Origin: MVRV01 sp964646755
GTDB taxonomy: Bacteria > Desulfobacterota > Syntrophia > Syntrophales > Smithellaceae
Length of the DNA stretch: 64,000 nt
Direction of reading: 5' to 3'
Assembly: GCA_964646755.1 (NCBI GenBank)
Contig: CAZYIE010000002.1
Location: 113,697-177,696, forward strand
Shown here: positions 52,752 to 61,355 of the stretch, piece after piece
Position numbering within the stretch: the stretch's first letter is position 1
How the letters are laid out: each line of letters begins with the position of its first letter
The notes under the pieces: generated by a model
Seen by the model: only the letters and a program-made list of their open reading frames with translations
What the model was told of the DNA's origin: nothing
Database searches by the model: none
Program-made: the position numbers and the translations under genes

Positions 52752-55469
52752 TTGGAAATGGGTATAAAACAAAAACCAATCTCAGCCCTCCATGAAATTC
52801 TCAAATGGTCTGCCAGCCAACCAGAGTGGCAGCGGGATGCACTTCGACGTATAATCATCAACGGTGCCCTAGATTCAGTTGATATCAAGGAATTGAATCA
52901 CCTCTGTCGTGTCAAACATGGAATCCTGCATGCTACAGAATCGATTGCGAAAGCAGAAGTCCTTAACGAATATCACATTCCACCGAAGCCTGGCTTAGAG
53001 GAATCAGTAACACTCGTATCAATCAGCAACTTTCAAAATGTAAATCGTCTTCCATCGGATCAGACTATCCCATTTGGAACGGGTCCAAGTTTGACACTCA
53101 TATACGGAGATAATGGTACAGGCAAGTCTGGCTATGCTCGCGTTATCAAAAAGGCGTGTCGCACTCGTGGAGCACTCCCGGAAATTCTTCCCAATGCGTT
53201 TGCAGTCTTACCAACTAATCCGCCTACGGGTACCATTGTCTGCCGTGTTGCAGGCACAGATTATTCGTTACCCTGGCAAGACGGAACGCCATCCGATCCT
53301 CGCCTATCAAACGTGTTCGTCTTTGATGCACATACCGCAGAGCACTATCTGGAACAGGATAGCCCGGCAATATTTACCCCTAATGGTTTAGATATCTTGC
53401 CGAAATTGTCCCTTGTTTGTGATTTGATAAGTCAACTTATCAAGCAGGACATTAACCGCATTGAAGTTGAGATTGAAGCGGTAGCAAAAAACTGGAAGTA
53501 CAATGCAACAACTTCTATAGGAAAGCTTCTTGATGGATTGAGCCCAGATACGAAGCTAGAACATGTTGAAACATTATCTGGACTTAGTGAACAGCAAAAT
53601 AGACGTTTAAAGGATCTTGCCGAGGCACTTAAGTCGGACCCAAAGCAAAAAGCTAAAGAGACTCGAGCAGCCGCAACACGATTAAATGTTTTTGCAGGAA
53701 AGATAGTGGAAACTTATACAAACCTCTCTGTCGAAAAAATATCTGACATCCATGAGCTGGTTGAGAATGCCAAGGAAGCCGAAAATATTGCGAAGTCCTT
53801 TTCAACTGGATATTTTGACTTGTCTTATCTTTCTGGCACTGGCGAAGAACTATGGCGTAGCTTGTGGGAGGCAGCGCGATCATTTTCGGTTTCCTCAGCA
53901 TACAAGAATCAAACTTTCCCTGTAACTGGTGATGGAGCACGGTGTGTCCTTTGCCAACAAAATCTTGCGCTGCCTGCCATCAGCCGGCTCCAAGCATTTG
54001 ATACTTTCTGCAAAGATAAAAGTCAGAAACTTGCGGAACTGACCAGAAGAAGATTGAAAGAAACTTCTGAAAAGATTCAGAAATTGGAAGCCCTTGATCC
54101 AGAATACATTAAGGTCCAGGCCGATTTGATAACAGTAACAAAGGCCGAAATGAATACTATAATTGAGTTTGTTAAAAAAGCCGATGAATGTCTGGCAACG
54201 ATAAAGAACAATTTGACAAATGGTTTATGGGAAGAACCTGCGTTGATTCCCTTATCGCCGCCTAAAAATGTTGATGGTAGCCCATTACATACGGACGTAG
54301 ATACCATGTTGCCGCGTCCAGCACTGGCAGATGACATCGTTACAATGGCAACCAATCTGGAAGATCGTGCAAACACTGAGGAGTCAGCTGAAGATCCCGA
54401 AATTCGCAAAAAACTGGAAACAGAACGCGATGAATTAGCGGCACGCGATTGGCTTGCAGATGTGAAAACCGATGTGCTCGCTCAAATTGATAGATACAAA
54501 CAAGTCGTTAAATTAAGAACGTGCCAGAGAGACACTTTGACCACTAAAATAACAACAAAAAGCAGCGATTTAACTAAGCTGATCGTGACGGATACATTTT
54601 GCCAGCGATTCAAAGATGAAGCCAAGGAGTTAGGACTGCGTACGTTATCCGTGAAGCTTGAGGAAATCAGAGGGAAAAAGGGAGAGGTGAGATTTGGCTT
54701 ACGGCTGCTTGATTCTAAAATAGATTACACCGTCAGGGATATTGCCAGCGAGGGAGAAAATCATTGTATAGCTCTGGCCGCGTTCTTAGCCGAGTTGTCA
54801 CAGGCTTCGCATCAATCTGCACTTGTATTTGACGACCCCGTTTCGTCATTTGACCATCGATACCGCGAGAAGACCGCATCACGTCTCGTTAAGGAAAGCA
54901 AGGACAGACAGGTGATTGTGTTTACGCATGATGTAGTTTTTTTAAATGATTTACAGATTTACGCAAAGAACAATGGGGTTCCCTTGGAGCCATTCTACCT
55001 CGAATGGAATGATGGCAGACCAGGACAGTGCATCAAAGGACTTCCCTGGGACTGGAAATCGGCAGATGACCGCCTTGATAAACTGGATAAGGAACAAAGA
55101 GTAATTGCAAAAAAATGGAATTCTGTTCCGAATGGAGATAATATTCAGTCTATCAGGCGGGCTTATAGTTGGCTTCGAGCCACCTTGGAGCGAATTGTCG
55201 AGAAAGAGATATTCGCAGATGTTGTATTTCGGTATCGGTCATACATTGATATCAAAAAACTTGATGGTGTAGTAGGTTTCTCGATAGATGAGTGCAAAGA
55301 GTTGCAACGGCTTGTGAACCGTTGTCATGAAGTGACTGATGCCCACGATCCTGCACTGGGTAAGCAAGCCGTTGTCCCTGAGCCAGATGAGTTTAGGACT
55401 GATTTAGATGCCACAAAACAGCTTCTGATGCAGATTCGTAACCGAAGGAAGATGGCACAATCTACTTGA
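52752..55469 (+). CDS. AAA_13/RloC-PrrC-like zinc-hook ATPase, possible anticodon nuclease
   Basis: 905-residue SMC-like ATPase. Walker A GDNGTGKSGYAR (119-130), a coiled-coil-rich middle with zinc-hook-like CVLC (398-401), then a signature-like ASEGENHCIALAAFLAEL, Walker B ALVFDDPVSSFDHRYRE and switch FTHD. The general layout is that of RloC and PrrC. At the C-terminus Arg809, Glu813 (R-x3-E) and His859 could correspond to the Arg/Glu/His triad of PrrC-type anticodon nucleases, but spacing differs and this is tentative. The TTG start at 52752 has AGGAGG eight bases upstream; ATG 52758 is possible. The gene overlaps the AbiV-like gene by 4 bases. Confidence 0.82.
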   Translation: MEMGIKQKPISALHEILKWSASQPEWQRDALRRIIINGALDSVDIKELNHLCRVKHGILHATESIAKAEVLNEYHIPPKPGLEESVTLVSISNFQNVNRLPSDQTIPFGTGPSLTLIYGDNGTGKSGYARVIKKACRTRGALPEILPNAFAVLPTNPPTGTIVCRVAGTDYSLPWQDGTPSDPRLSNVFVFDAHTAEHYLEQDSPAIFTPNGLDILPKLSLVCDLISQLIKQDINRIEVEIEAVAKNWKYNATTSIGKLLDGLSPDTKLEHVETLSGLSEQQNRRLKDLAEALKSDPKQKAKETRAAATRLNVFAGKIVETYTNLSVEKISDIHELVENAKEAENIAKSFSTGYFDLSYLSGTGEELWRSLWEAARSFSVSSAYKNQTFPVTGDGARCVLCQQNLALPAISRLQAFDTFCKDKSQKLAELTRRRLKETSEKIQKLEALDPEYIKVQADLITVTKAEMNTIIEFVKKADECLATIKNNLTNGLWEEPALIPLSPPKNVDGSPLHTDVDTMLPRPALADDIVTMATNLEDRANTEESAEDPEIRKKLETERDELAARDWLADVKTDVLAQIDRYKQVVKLRTCQRDTLTTKITTKSSDLTKLIVTDTFCQRFKDEAKELGLRTLSVKLEEIRGKKGEVRFGLRLLDSKIDYTVRDIASEGENHCIALAAFLAELSQASHQSALVFDDPVSSFDHRYREKTASRLVKESKDRQVIVFTHDVVFLNDLQIYAKNNGVPLEPFYLEWNDGRPGQCIKGLPWDWKSADDRLDKLDKEQRVIAKKWNSVPNGDNIQSIRRAYSWLRATLERIVEKEIFADVVFRYRSYIDIKKLDGVVGFSIDECKELQRLVNRCHEVTDAHDPALGKQAVVPEPDEFRTDLDATKQLLMQIRNRRKMAQST

Positions 55470-56236
55470 GCTCAGTGGATTATCTAACCAGAGTCTCCCC
55501 CGTAAAAAGACGATATAGCACACGTAACCCATCGGTAAATATGCCAGAAATAAAGGATAGATTCACTAAATCAGCCAAATCATGTTTAGAAAATGGCCAA
55601 CGGCTTCTTGATGAGGCCGAACTCTTAGAATTTGAAGATCCTCTTTCAACAAGATATTTTCTATCCATGATCGCTCAAGAGGAGTGTGCCAAAGGATTTA
55701 TCTTATTTTTGGTATCAATAGAAGTAATTCCATGGAATACGCAAATATTTCGAGCAACACGTGATCACAGATGTAAACAATTATTGTGTATTGTAATTGA
55801 TTTTCTTACTGATGATAATGAGTTCATAAATAGAATTAACAGTTTTGTCATCGAGAACAAACGCTTGGATATTCCGGCAAGAGTTAATGATTCTATGTTT
55901 ATCCTCCGCCATGAAAAAATTGGAAGGTGGGAATCAAATACATGGGTGTGGGCAGAAGATCCAATTTACGAAGAGACGGCCTTAAGAGTTGCTGATGGAA
56001 AGCAAGACCGAGTAAAGCAGAGGTCTTTATATGTTGATGTGGGAAAAAATGGAAAAGTAATTGCGACCCCCAAGGTGATAACTCAAGAGCAAGCAAACGC
56101 AGAATATGAGAAAGGACGGAGGTTCATTTCCTTTCTCAAAGACCTCACAAGCGGGGAAATACCTACTAGTCCAGATTATGAGAAGGTCGAGCAGTGTTTC
56201 CGAGTTCTGTTTTCAAAATTCATGGAGAATGTATAA
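55466..56236 (+). CDS. AbiV-family abortive infection-like protein
   Basis: 256-residue protein with the AbiV-like helical pattern in residues 35-80 (SAKSCLENGQRLLDEAELLEFED ... FLSMIAQEECAKGFILF), which corresponds to the family's ALENAERLL...SIEELGKA core. AbiV of Lactococcus blocks phage protein synthesis; similar proteins occur in defence islands. The start TTG 55466 overlaps the ATPase stop (TTGA); GTG 55475 or ATG 55541 are alternatives. Coupling to a zinc-hook ATPase and kinase is unusual. Function here is inferred. Confidence 0.65.
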   Translation: MSSVDYLTRVSPVKRRYSTRNPSVNMPEIKDRFTKSAKSCLENGQRLLDEAELLEFEDPLSTRYFLSMIAQEECAKGFILFLVSIEVIPWNTQIFRATRDHRCKQLLCIVIDFLTDDNEFINRINSFVIENKRLDIPARVNDSMFILRHEKIGRWESNTWVWAEDPIYEETALRVADGKQDRVKQRSLYVDVGKNGKVIATPKVITQEQANAEYEKGRRFISFLKDLTSGEIPTSPDYEKVEQCFRVLFSKFMENV

Positions 56237-56675
56237 AGCAGATTATCACGACAGAAAGAATACTTGCGTTGCGAGATCAACAAAATTCGAACTTACGTGG
56301 CTAGGCAAGGAGAATAGACCGGACAAAGGCGAGCTGTCACACCTTTACTTGACACATTAACAACTCCAGTGACATAGTTCAATGGGCAATCCTCATCTCA
56401 AACTGGAAATTGATGCTTTGAAGATGTACGTAAATCCTCCTGCAACTGAATTTTAACAAAACAACCTTGATGAATACCATATGAAGTATTGCATATTGGT
56501 TAAAAAAACGACTTACTGTCTTTCAATAAATAATTGATTGTCTATTTGGTAAAATCAAAGGTGTCGATTAGTCGTGTTTGCGGCATAATATTTTCTTTAA
56601 AAAAGGGATATTTACGATAATGCATATTTTCTTAAAAATACGGATGTGCGGATTTCTTTCTGAAGTCTTGATTTT
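56237..56675. other. Gene-free stretch, 439 bases
   Basis: No gene or RNA is recognised. It contains island motif copy 3. The left part looks like decayed coding sequence; no other structure is seen. Confidence 0.5.
56625..56641. repeat. Island motif copy 3 (TATTTTCTTAAAAATAC)
   Basis: Exact copy of the motif at 50263-50279, 34 bases upstream of the NERD pseudogene start. Confidence 0.55.
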
Positions 56676-57341
56676 TTGAGTCAGCCGATTTATACGATGA
56701 TCTATATGAGTAATGTATTTTTGTGTTTAATACTGATTGCTATCCTAACAGCTTTACTGAATTCACCTTGGTTTAAAGGAAAGACTGGTGAGTTCATTGT
56801 AAATATTTTAGCAAAGTTGATGCTTAATAAAGATGAGTACCATCTTATAAAAAATGTGACGCTACCAACGGAGGATGGAACTACCCAAATTGATCATATT
56901 ATCGTTTCAAAATATGGAATCTTTGTGGTTGAAACAAAAAATATGAAAGGGTGGATATCCGGAAGCCAAAATCAAAATATATAGACTCAAAAAATATACA
57001 AGCATTCAATCAAGTTCCAAAATCCACTATACCAGAACTACAAACATGTAAAAACTATTCAATCTTTACTTGGATTGAATGACCAGCAGGTTCATTCGGT
57101 TGTCGTTTTTGTCGGTGAAAGTAAATTCAAAACAGAGATGCCCGAAAATGTTACCTATGGTTTCGGTTACATTCGATTTGTTAAATCAAAAAATAAACCA
57201 GTACTGGCTAAATCAGAGGTTGATGAAATTGTAAGAAGGATCGAAGAAGGAAGGCTGACGCCATCGCTTAAAACTGACATGGAGCATGTAAAACACGTTA
57301 AGCAAATTGTCTGCGAAAAGAAAATATTTCCTTTAAAATAA
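56676..57341 (+). pseudogene. NERD-domain membrane protein disrupted by an amber stop
   Basis: N-terminal membrane segment (VFLCLILIAILTALLN) then a nuclease-related domain: KGKTGEFIVNILAKLMLN, LPTEDGTTQIDHIIVSKYGIFVVETKNMKGWI. The frame stops at TAG 56982-56984. The same frame continues with TQKIYKHSIKFQNPLYQNYKH and QQVHSVVVFVGES to 57341, and the stop is where NERD proteins have a Trp (QKYWTQ). So one base change TGG to TAG explains it. Start is TTG 56676, or ATG 56697. Intact relatives have a NERD nuclease-like core; here the product would be cut at about 102 residues. Confidence 0.85.
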
Positions 57342-57512
57342 GAAATTATTTCTAGATGCATATAATCATAAAAATAATTTTCATAAAAACCTGGGAGCTA
57401 TTTTGTTTTTAAATGATTTTTAGCATAATATTTTAGTTTCATTTTTTCATAAAGGCAGTAGAATTGCATAAATATTTGGATAATACCTAAATATATTAAT
57501 TACTAGAACCTT

Positions 57513-58343
57513 ATGGAGAAACTAATGGCCCTTATAAAAACAGTTAAGGAATTAGCATGGGAAAGGATGAATGAATGCACAGATATTCTTGCAAAAAAAT
57601 ATCTTATGTCGGTTAAGGCAATTTATGGTGCCAAAGAAAATGGAAGGCCAGAACACATAGGATCATGTGTCTTGCTTGAGCACAAGAAGAAAAAATATAT
57701 TGTAACCGCTGCGCACGTTATTGATAACAACAAATATACATCCTTGTATATTAGTGGGGAAAAGAATCTTGTTTTAATAACTGGTCAATGCTTAATTACC
57801 GTCTCACCAGAAGAAAATAGAAGGAAGGATAAACTTGACTTCTCAATCATTCCAATCTCAGATGAAATATCTTTCCAAATGGGTAATACTACATATCTAA
57901 CAGAAAAAGAATGGCAACTTAATTCGCTTCCAGAAAATGAACGATTCTGCTTAGTATTAGGATTTCCAAATTCACAAAACAAAAAGATTGATCCAACAAA
58001 GAAAGTCGTTAAACAAGAGCCATTCGTTTATTCATCATCACTAAAAAATGATGCAGACCTATTTAAAAAAACAGAATGTCACAAAGATTATCATTATTTG
58101 CTTGATTTTTGTGGCAAGCATTCAAAAGATTCTAACAATGTAACAGTAAATTCCATCCATCCAAAAGGTGTAAGTGGAGGAGGGTTGTTTTTAATTGAAG
58201 GTATGGCCAATCCTGAAAACTATAGCTCCGAGAGTATGTGCCGTGGGAAATTATTAGGTATTCTGATAGAGTTTCATAAAGAACAAAAAGTTCTTATATT
58301 TATAAAGCTTTCTTTAGTCATCCAAGCTGTAAAAAGTCATTAA
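57513..58343 (+). CDS. Trypsin-like serine protease domain protein
   Basis: 276-residue protein without signal peptide. The triad is visible: His68 in YIVTAAHVID, Asp109 in KLDFSIIPI and Ser221 in HPKGVSGGGLF. The catalytic order and spacing fit a cytoplasmic chymotrypsin-like protease, of the kind found alone or with effectors in defence islands. The start at 57513 has no strong ribosome binding site; 57525 is the next ATG. The gene stands alone and its target is unknown. Confidence 0.8.
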   Translation: MEKLMALIKTVKELAWERMNECTDILAKKYLMSVKAIYGAKENGRPEHIGSCVLLEHKKKKYIVTAAHVIDNNKYTSLYISGEKNLVLITGQCLITVSPEENRRKDKLDFSIIPISDEISFQMGNTTYLTEKEWQLNSLPENERFCLVLGFPNSQNKKIDPTKKVVKQEPFVYSSSLKNDADLFKKTECHKDYHYLLDFCGKHSKDSNNVTVNSIHPKGVSGGGLFLIEGMANPENYSSESMCRGKLLGILIEFHKEQKVLIFIKLSLVIQAVKSH

Positions 58344-58360
58344 AAGTAGACGGCATTCAG

Positions 58361-58385
58361 CCACCGCTTAATTCAAACGTTAGTT
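58361..58385. other. attC-like right half (integron cassette site)
   Basis: CCGCTTAATTCAAACGTTAG (58364-58383) resembles the right end of attC sites (GCTTAACTCAAGCGTTAG) and is immediately followed by the next gene's start, as in cassettes. The left half of this site is not recognisable. No integron integrase is in the window. Confidence 0.4.
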
Positions 58386-58386
58386 T

Positions 58387-59529
58387 ATGAATAAGGTTTT
58401 AACGATGGATTTTTTGTTCACCTTTGATAAACACTTGAAAGAGCCTGAAAAGACGTTTAATAAATATTTGAAGGAAAGGAAGCTTGAACTAGGGCAGTCT
58501 ATTAAAAAACTGAAAAAAGTATATCTTGATACGAAGTTTTGGCTATTAATTCGTGATGCTTGGTTAGGTAGATGTAGACATAAAAGCCAGAAAGATCTTC
58601 TTGACCTTATCATCGACTTGACTAGAAAAAATGAAATAATTTGCCCAATAAGTGAAGATATATTTGTTGAAATAATTAAACAAACAGATGCTACCACTTT
58701 AAAAGCCTCGATAGAATTAATAGATAATTTTTCAAATGGTGTAACACTTGTTTCTCAAGAAGAAAGGTGGCAAACAGAAATTATGCATTTCATAAGATCT
58801 TCAGTTTATGGTCAAAATACTGTTCATTCCATTGATGAATTTGTTTGGGTAAAACTAGCATATACGCATGGCATACAAAATCCATATTTCGAAAACCTTT
58901 CCGAAGAACAAAATAATGTAATGCAAAAATCTTTTCTGGACCAAATGTGGGCGATTTCACTAGTAGATATTTATAATATCGTTGGAATAGATTGGTTTAA
59001 GAAATACCCCCATTCTCCAGATTTTTCAGATATTTTAAACAAGGAAAAAGAAAATTATCAAAGAGAAGGATTACCTTTTAAGCAAATATTTTTGTCTGAA
59101 ATCGCCTTTATAATTGACTTCAAAAAAGATTATTTCAAAGACGTCTTTACTTATTTATATAAGCAGCATTTCAATAAAGATCCAGATCCTGACGAAGTGG
59201 CAAAAAGCAACGGAGGTCAAATGTTTGCAAATTTGATTTATCATGCATTTAAACTAGGAAAAATTAGAAATCAACTGCCAACATTCGACATTGAAGCGGG
59301 AATAAATGCTCAAATTATTCATGATTCGAAAAGACGTTATAAAGAAAATGATTTTTATGACGTTAATCATGCTATAGCTGCCCTTCCATACTGCGATATG
59401 TTTTTTACAGAAAAAAACCTAAAAGCTTTTTTGACCAGAAAAAATCTATCATATGCTAACAAATATAATTGCGTTGTTGTATCTGAAATTGATGATGCCA
59501 TTTGGGAATTGAAAAGGAAACCCATCTAA
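58387..59529 (+). CDS. PIN-like domain protein, candidate RNase, in a cassette-like setting
   Basis: 380-residue protein. Acidic positions of the PIN pattern: Asp48 in KVYLDTKFW, Glu95 in SEDIFVEII, and the C-terminal DVNHAIAALPYCDMFFTEKNL. So a metal-dependent ribonuclease fold is likely; the family is otherwise unknown to me. The middle is long and helical. The ATG comes three bases after the attC-like GTTAGTT, and the stop TAA lies inside the attC-like ATCTAAC, as in integron cassettes. Confidence 0.7.
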   Translation: MNKVLTMDFLFTFDKHLKEPEKTFNKYLKERKLELGQSIKKLKKVYLDTKFWLLIRDAWLGRCRHKSQKDLLDLIIDLTRKNEIICPISEDIFVEIIKQTDATTLKASIELIDNFSNGVTLVSQEERWQTEIMHFIRSSVYGQNTVHSIDEFVWVKLAYTHGIQNPYFENLSEEQNNVMQKSFLDQMWAISLVDIYNIVGIDWFKKYPHSPDFSDILNKEKENYQREGLPFKQIFLSEIAFIIDFKKDYFKDVFTYLYKQHFNKDPDPDEVAKSNGGQMFANLIYHAFKLGKIRNQLPTFDIEAGINAQIIHDSKRRYKENDFYDVNHAIAALPYCDMFFTEKNLKAFLTRKNLSYANKYNCVVVSEIDDAIWELKRKPI

Positions 59530-59574
59530 CCACTACGTTCAGCGGATAGCCGCGAACCTTGGCTCCCGTTGATG
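59524..59574. other. attC-like site at the end of the PIN-like gene
   Basis: ATCTAAC (59524-59530, matches RYYYAAC), then a perfect hairpin GTTC-A-GCGG-ATAG-CCGC-GAAC (59537-59557) with one extrahelical A, and a possible degenerate right core GTTGATG (59568-59574). The bulged hairpin is the hallmark of attC sites, but the right core does not pair well with the left. The gene's stop codon is part of the site. Confidence 0.45.
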
Positions 59575-59715
59575 TCGGCGTTACACCTTTCAAATGGTAA
59601 GTGCGCCACTCGACTAAGAATTATGGAAGTGATTCTTGACTCCATATGAGGAATCCTATATTTTTAACAGACAAACCAATCTGGGAAATTAAGAATTTAT
59701 TTGCTCTCTAAAAAT

Positions 59716-61257
59716 ATGAGTACTGTAGATGAAATAACTAAAGACTATCTTCTATTATCTGAATTGTCAAAAAAACAGACTTTATCAGATGATTTCATAT
59801 TCAGCAAAATTGCTGAGTTTGACAAGAAATACAAGATTAATAAATCTCATGATTTATCATTTGAAGGATTATTATCAGATATCGGTTCAGATCAAAAATC
59901 CATAAATTTATTGAACTACGTAATAAAGCGTTTAAAAGGAAAAAAAGAAAGGCTACCAAAAAACAAATATTATTTCGATTTAGCTAATACAATTTTCACA
60001 AAAGCTGAAATACACTTCAAACTAGAAGATGGTATTAATTATCTGTTAAATAATTGTAATATTTATCGAGAAGCCAGAAGCACATTTTGGCTTGTCGAAA
60101 AAGATGACTCAACACATTTTGAACGAGCAGCAACCAATATTGCTAATATACTTGAAAAATATGGTCGTAATTATGAAGCATTGTTTATGTATGATAGAGT
60201 ACTTAATATAAACCCAAATTTTGGCATGGCTTTAGGTAATAAAGCAATTGCCTTAGAATACTACATTCGTCTTGCTCCTCAACAATCTCAATTATTGCTA
60301 AACAAATGTTATTATTTGCTAAAGAAAGCTCTTAAAGACAATGAACTAGCTGAGGTTGGCGGAATGTCAGCTTTAGAATATTTCAATAATAAGCTTAAAT
60401 ATATTGAGAATTATTTTAGTGAGATTGATTCTGTGCCGAGGGAATTAAATCCACCGTCAACAATAAATAAATATGAAAAATTTGTTTTAACTAACAATTT
60501 GTATCTGAATTATGATTATGGATACTATTATGACAAAAACAGTCTGACAGATAACTTATTCCCAAATTTGCAGGAAGAAATATCTTCAGAAAAATTTAAG
60601 AAACTATCCGTTATGAGTAAAAAAACGTATTTTTCTTTTCAGGTTTTTAATCAAATATTGGAAGATTATACGACCGCACGATACAATTATTTTGACGCAT
60701 TAAATAAAAATTATAAAAAAATTGATGCACAAATAAACTATATTTCCACTTTAGATTATACTCGTCACTGCTTAAAGTATGGCTTATTGAAATCTACCTT
60801 TTCAAAACTATATGGCTGCCTAGACAAAATTGCTCACTTAGTAAAATATTATTTTTCCGAGCATAAACTTAAAGAAAGTGACATAAATATATATTTTGAT
60901 TGGTTGACTACTGATGAATTTAAGCAAGTGATCAAACAAAATAAGGATTACCAATTACTGGCCTTACATAGTTTGGCATTAGATTTTAAAACAAATGGTC
61001 AATATTATAGATTAAATAAAATTCGTAATAGGATAACTCATTCATTTTTAAATATAAATGTTGGCATTGGTTATGATCCAGAATACAGGGATTTTGAGAT
61101 AGAGGAAGAAAGCATTATTGAGCAAATACGAGAGTTGTTCTTGATCGTTAAATCGGCTATTTTATATACCATTATTGCTATTAATAGACTCAGTCAAAAA
61201 AGCAGTAACATCTCAATGCCTGCTATTATGCAGAAAGACATTTTTAAGTCTCATTAG
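59716..61257 (+). CDS. TPR-containing protein with C-terminal HEPN (LA2681-like) domain
   Basis: 513-residue protein. TPR-like repeats lie in the middle (for example AATNIANILEKYGRNYEALFMYDRVLNINPNFGMALGNKA near residues 150-190). The C-terminal half resembles the LA2681-type HEPN family and has the RNase motif R-x4-H in IRNRITHSF. HEPN proteins are ribonuclease toxins in many abortive infection and toxin-antitoxin systems. No antitoxin gene is adjacent. ATG 59716 is preferred over TTG 59701 because the latter has no supporting site. Confidence 0.75.
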   Translation: MSTVDEITKDYLLLSELSKKQTLSDDFIFSKIAEFDKKYKINKSHDLSFEGLLSDIGSDQKSINLLNYVIKRLKGKKERLPKNKYYFDLANTIFTKAEIHFKLEDGINYLLNNCNIYREARSTFWLVEKDDSTHFERAATNIANILEKYGRNYEALFMYDRVLNINPNFGMALGNKAIALEYYIRLAPQQSQLLLNKCYYLLKKALKDNELAEVGGMSALEYFNNKLKYIENYFSEIDSVPRELNPPSTINKYEKFVLTNNLYLNYDYGYYYDKNSLTDNLFPNLQEEISSEKFKKLSVMSKKTYFSFQVFNQILEDYTTARYNYFDALNKNYKKIDAQINYISTLDYTRHCLKYGLLKSTFSKLYGCLDKIAHLVKYYFSEHKLKESDINIYFDWLTTDEFKQVIKQNKDYQLLALHSLALDFKTNGQYYRLNKIRNRITHSFLNINVGIGYDPEYRDFEIEEESIIEQIRELFLIVKSAILYTIIAINRLSQKSSNISMPAIMQKDIFKSH

Positions 61258-61281
61258 CTATTAGATTTTATAAAAAATAAT

Positions 61282-61333
61282 GGATAATCCTTGCATTATC
61301 CGCATAGTATTGATACGTATCAATACGTATCAA
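61282..61333. promoter_or_regulatory. Palindromic operator candidates upstream of the methyltransferase gene
   Basis: Two nested elements: GGATAAT (61282-61288) and ATTATCC (61295-61301) are perfect 7-bp arms with 6-base spacer; TTGATACGTATCAA (61310-61323) is a perfect 14-base palindrome overlapped by a second half-site TACGTATCAA up to 61333. The second lies 22 bases upstream of ATG 61356. Since the methyltransferase starts with a MerR-type helix-turn-helix, it may bind here to control its own synthesis. Confidence 0.6.
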
Positions 61334-61347
61334 TTAACCATTGGAGT

Positions 61348-61353
61348 CCGCGG
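61348..61353. promoter_or_regulatory. CCGCGG site between ribosome binding site and start codon of the methyltransferase
   Basis: CCGCGG (61348-61353) sits between GGAG and ATG 61356. It is the site cut by Eco29kI-like enzymes, so its presence here may link methylation with synthesis, as known for some R-M systems. Confidence 0.6.
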
Positions 61354-61355
61354 AT

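Noticed and set aside
56982..56984. Pyrrolysine or other programmed readthrough of TAG in the NERD gene
   Set aside because: The position is a normal Trp in relatives, a one-base mutation explains it, and no pyl genes are in the window.
58361..59574. A complete integron
   Set aside because: No integron integrase, only attC-like halves; kept only as cassette-like context.
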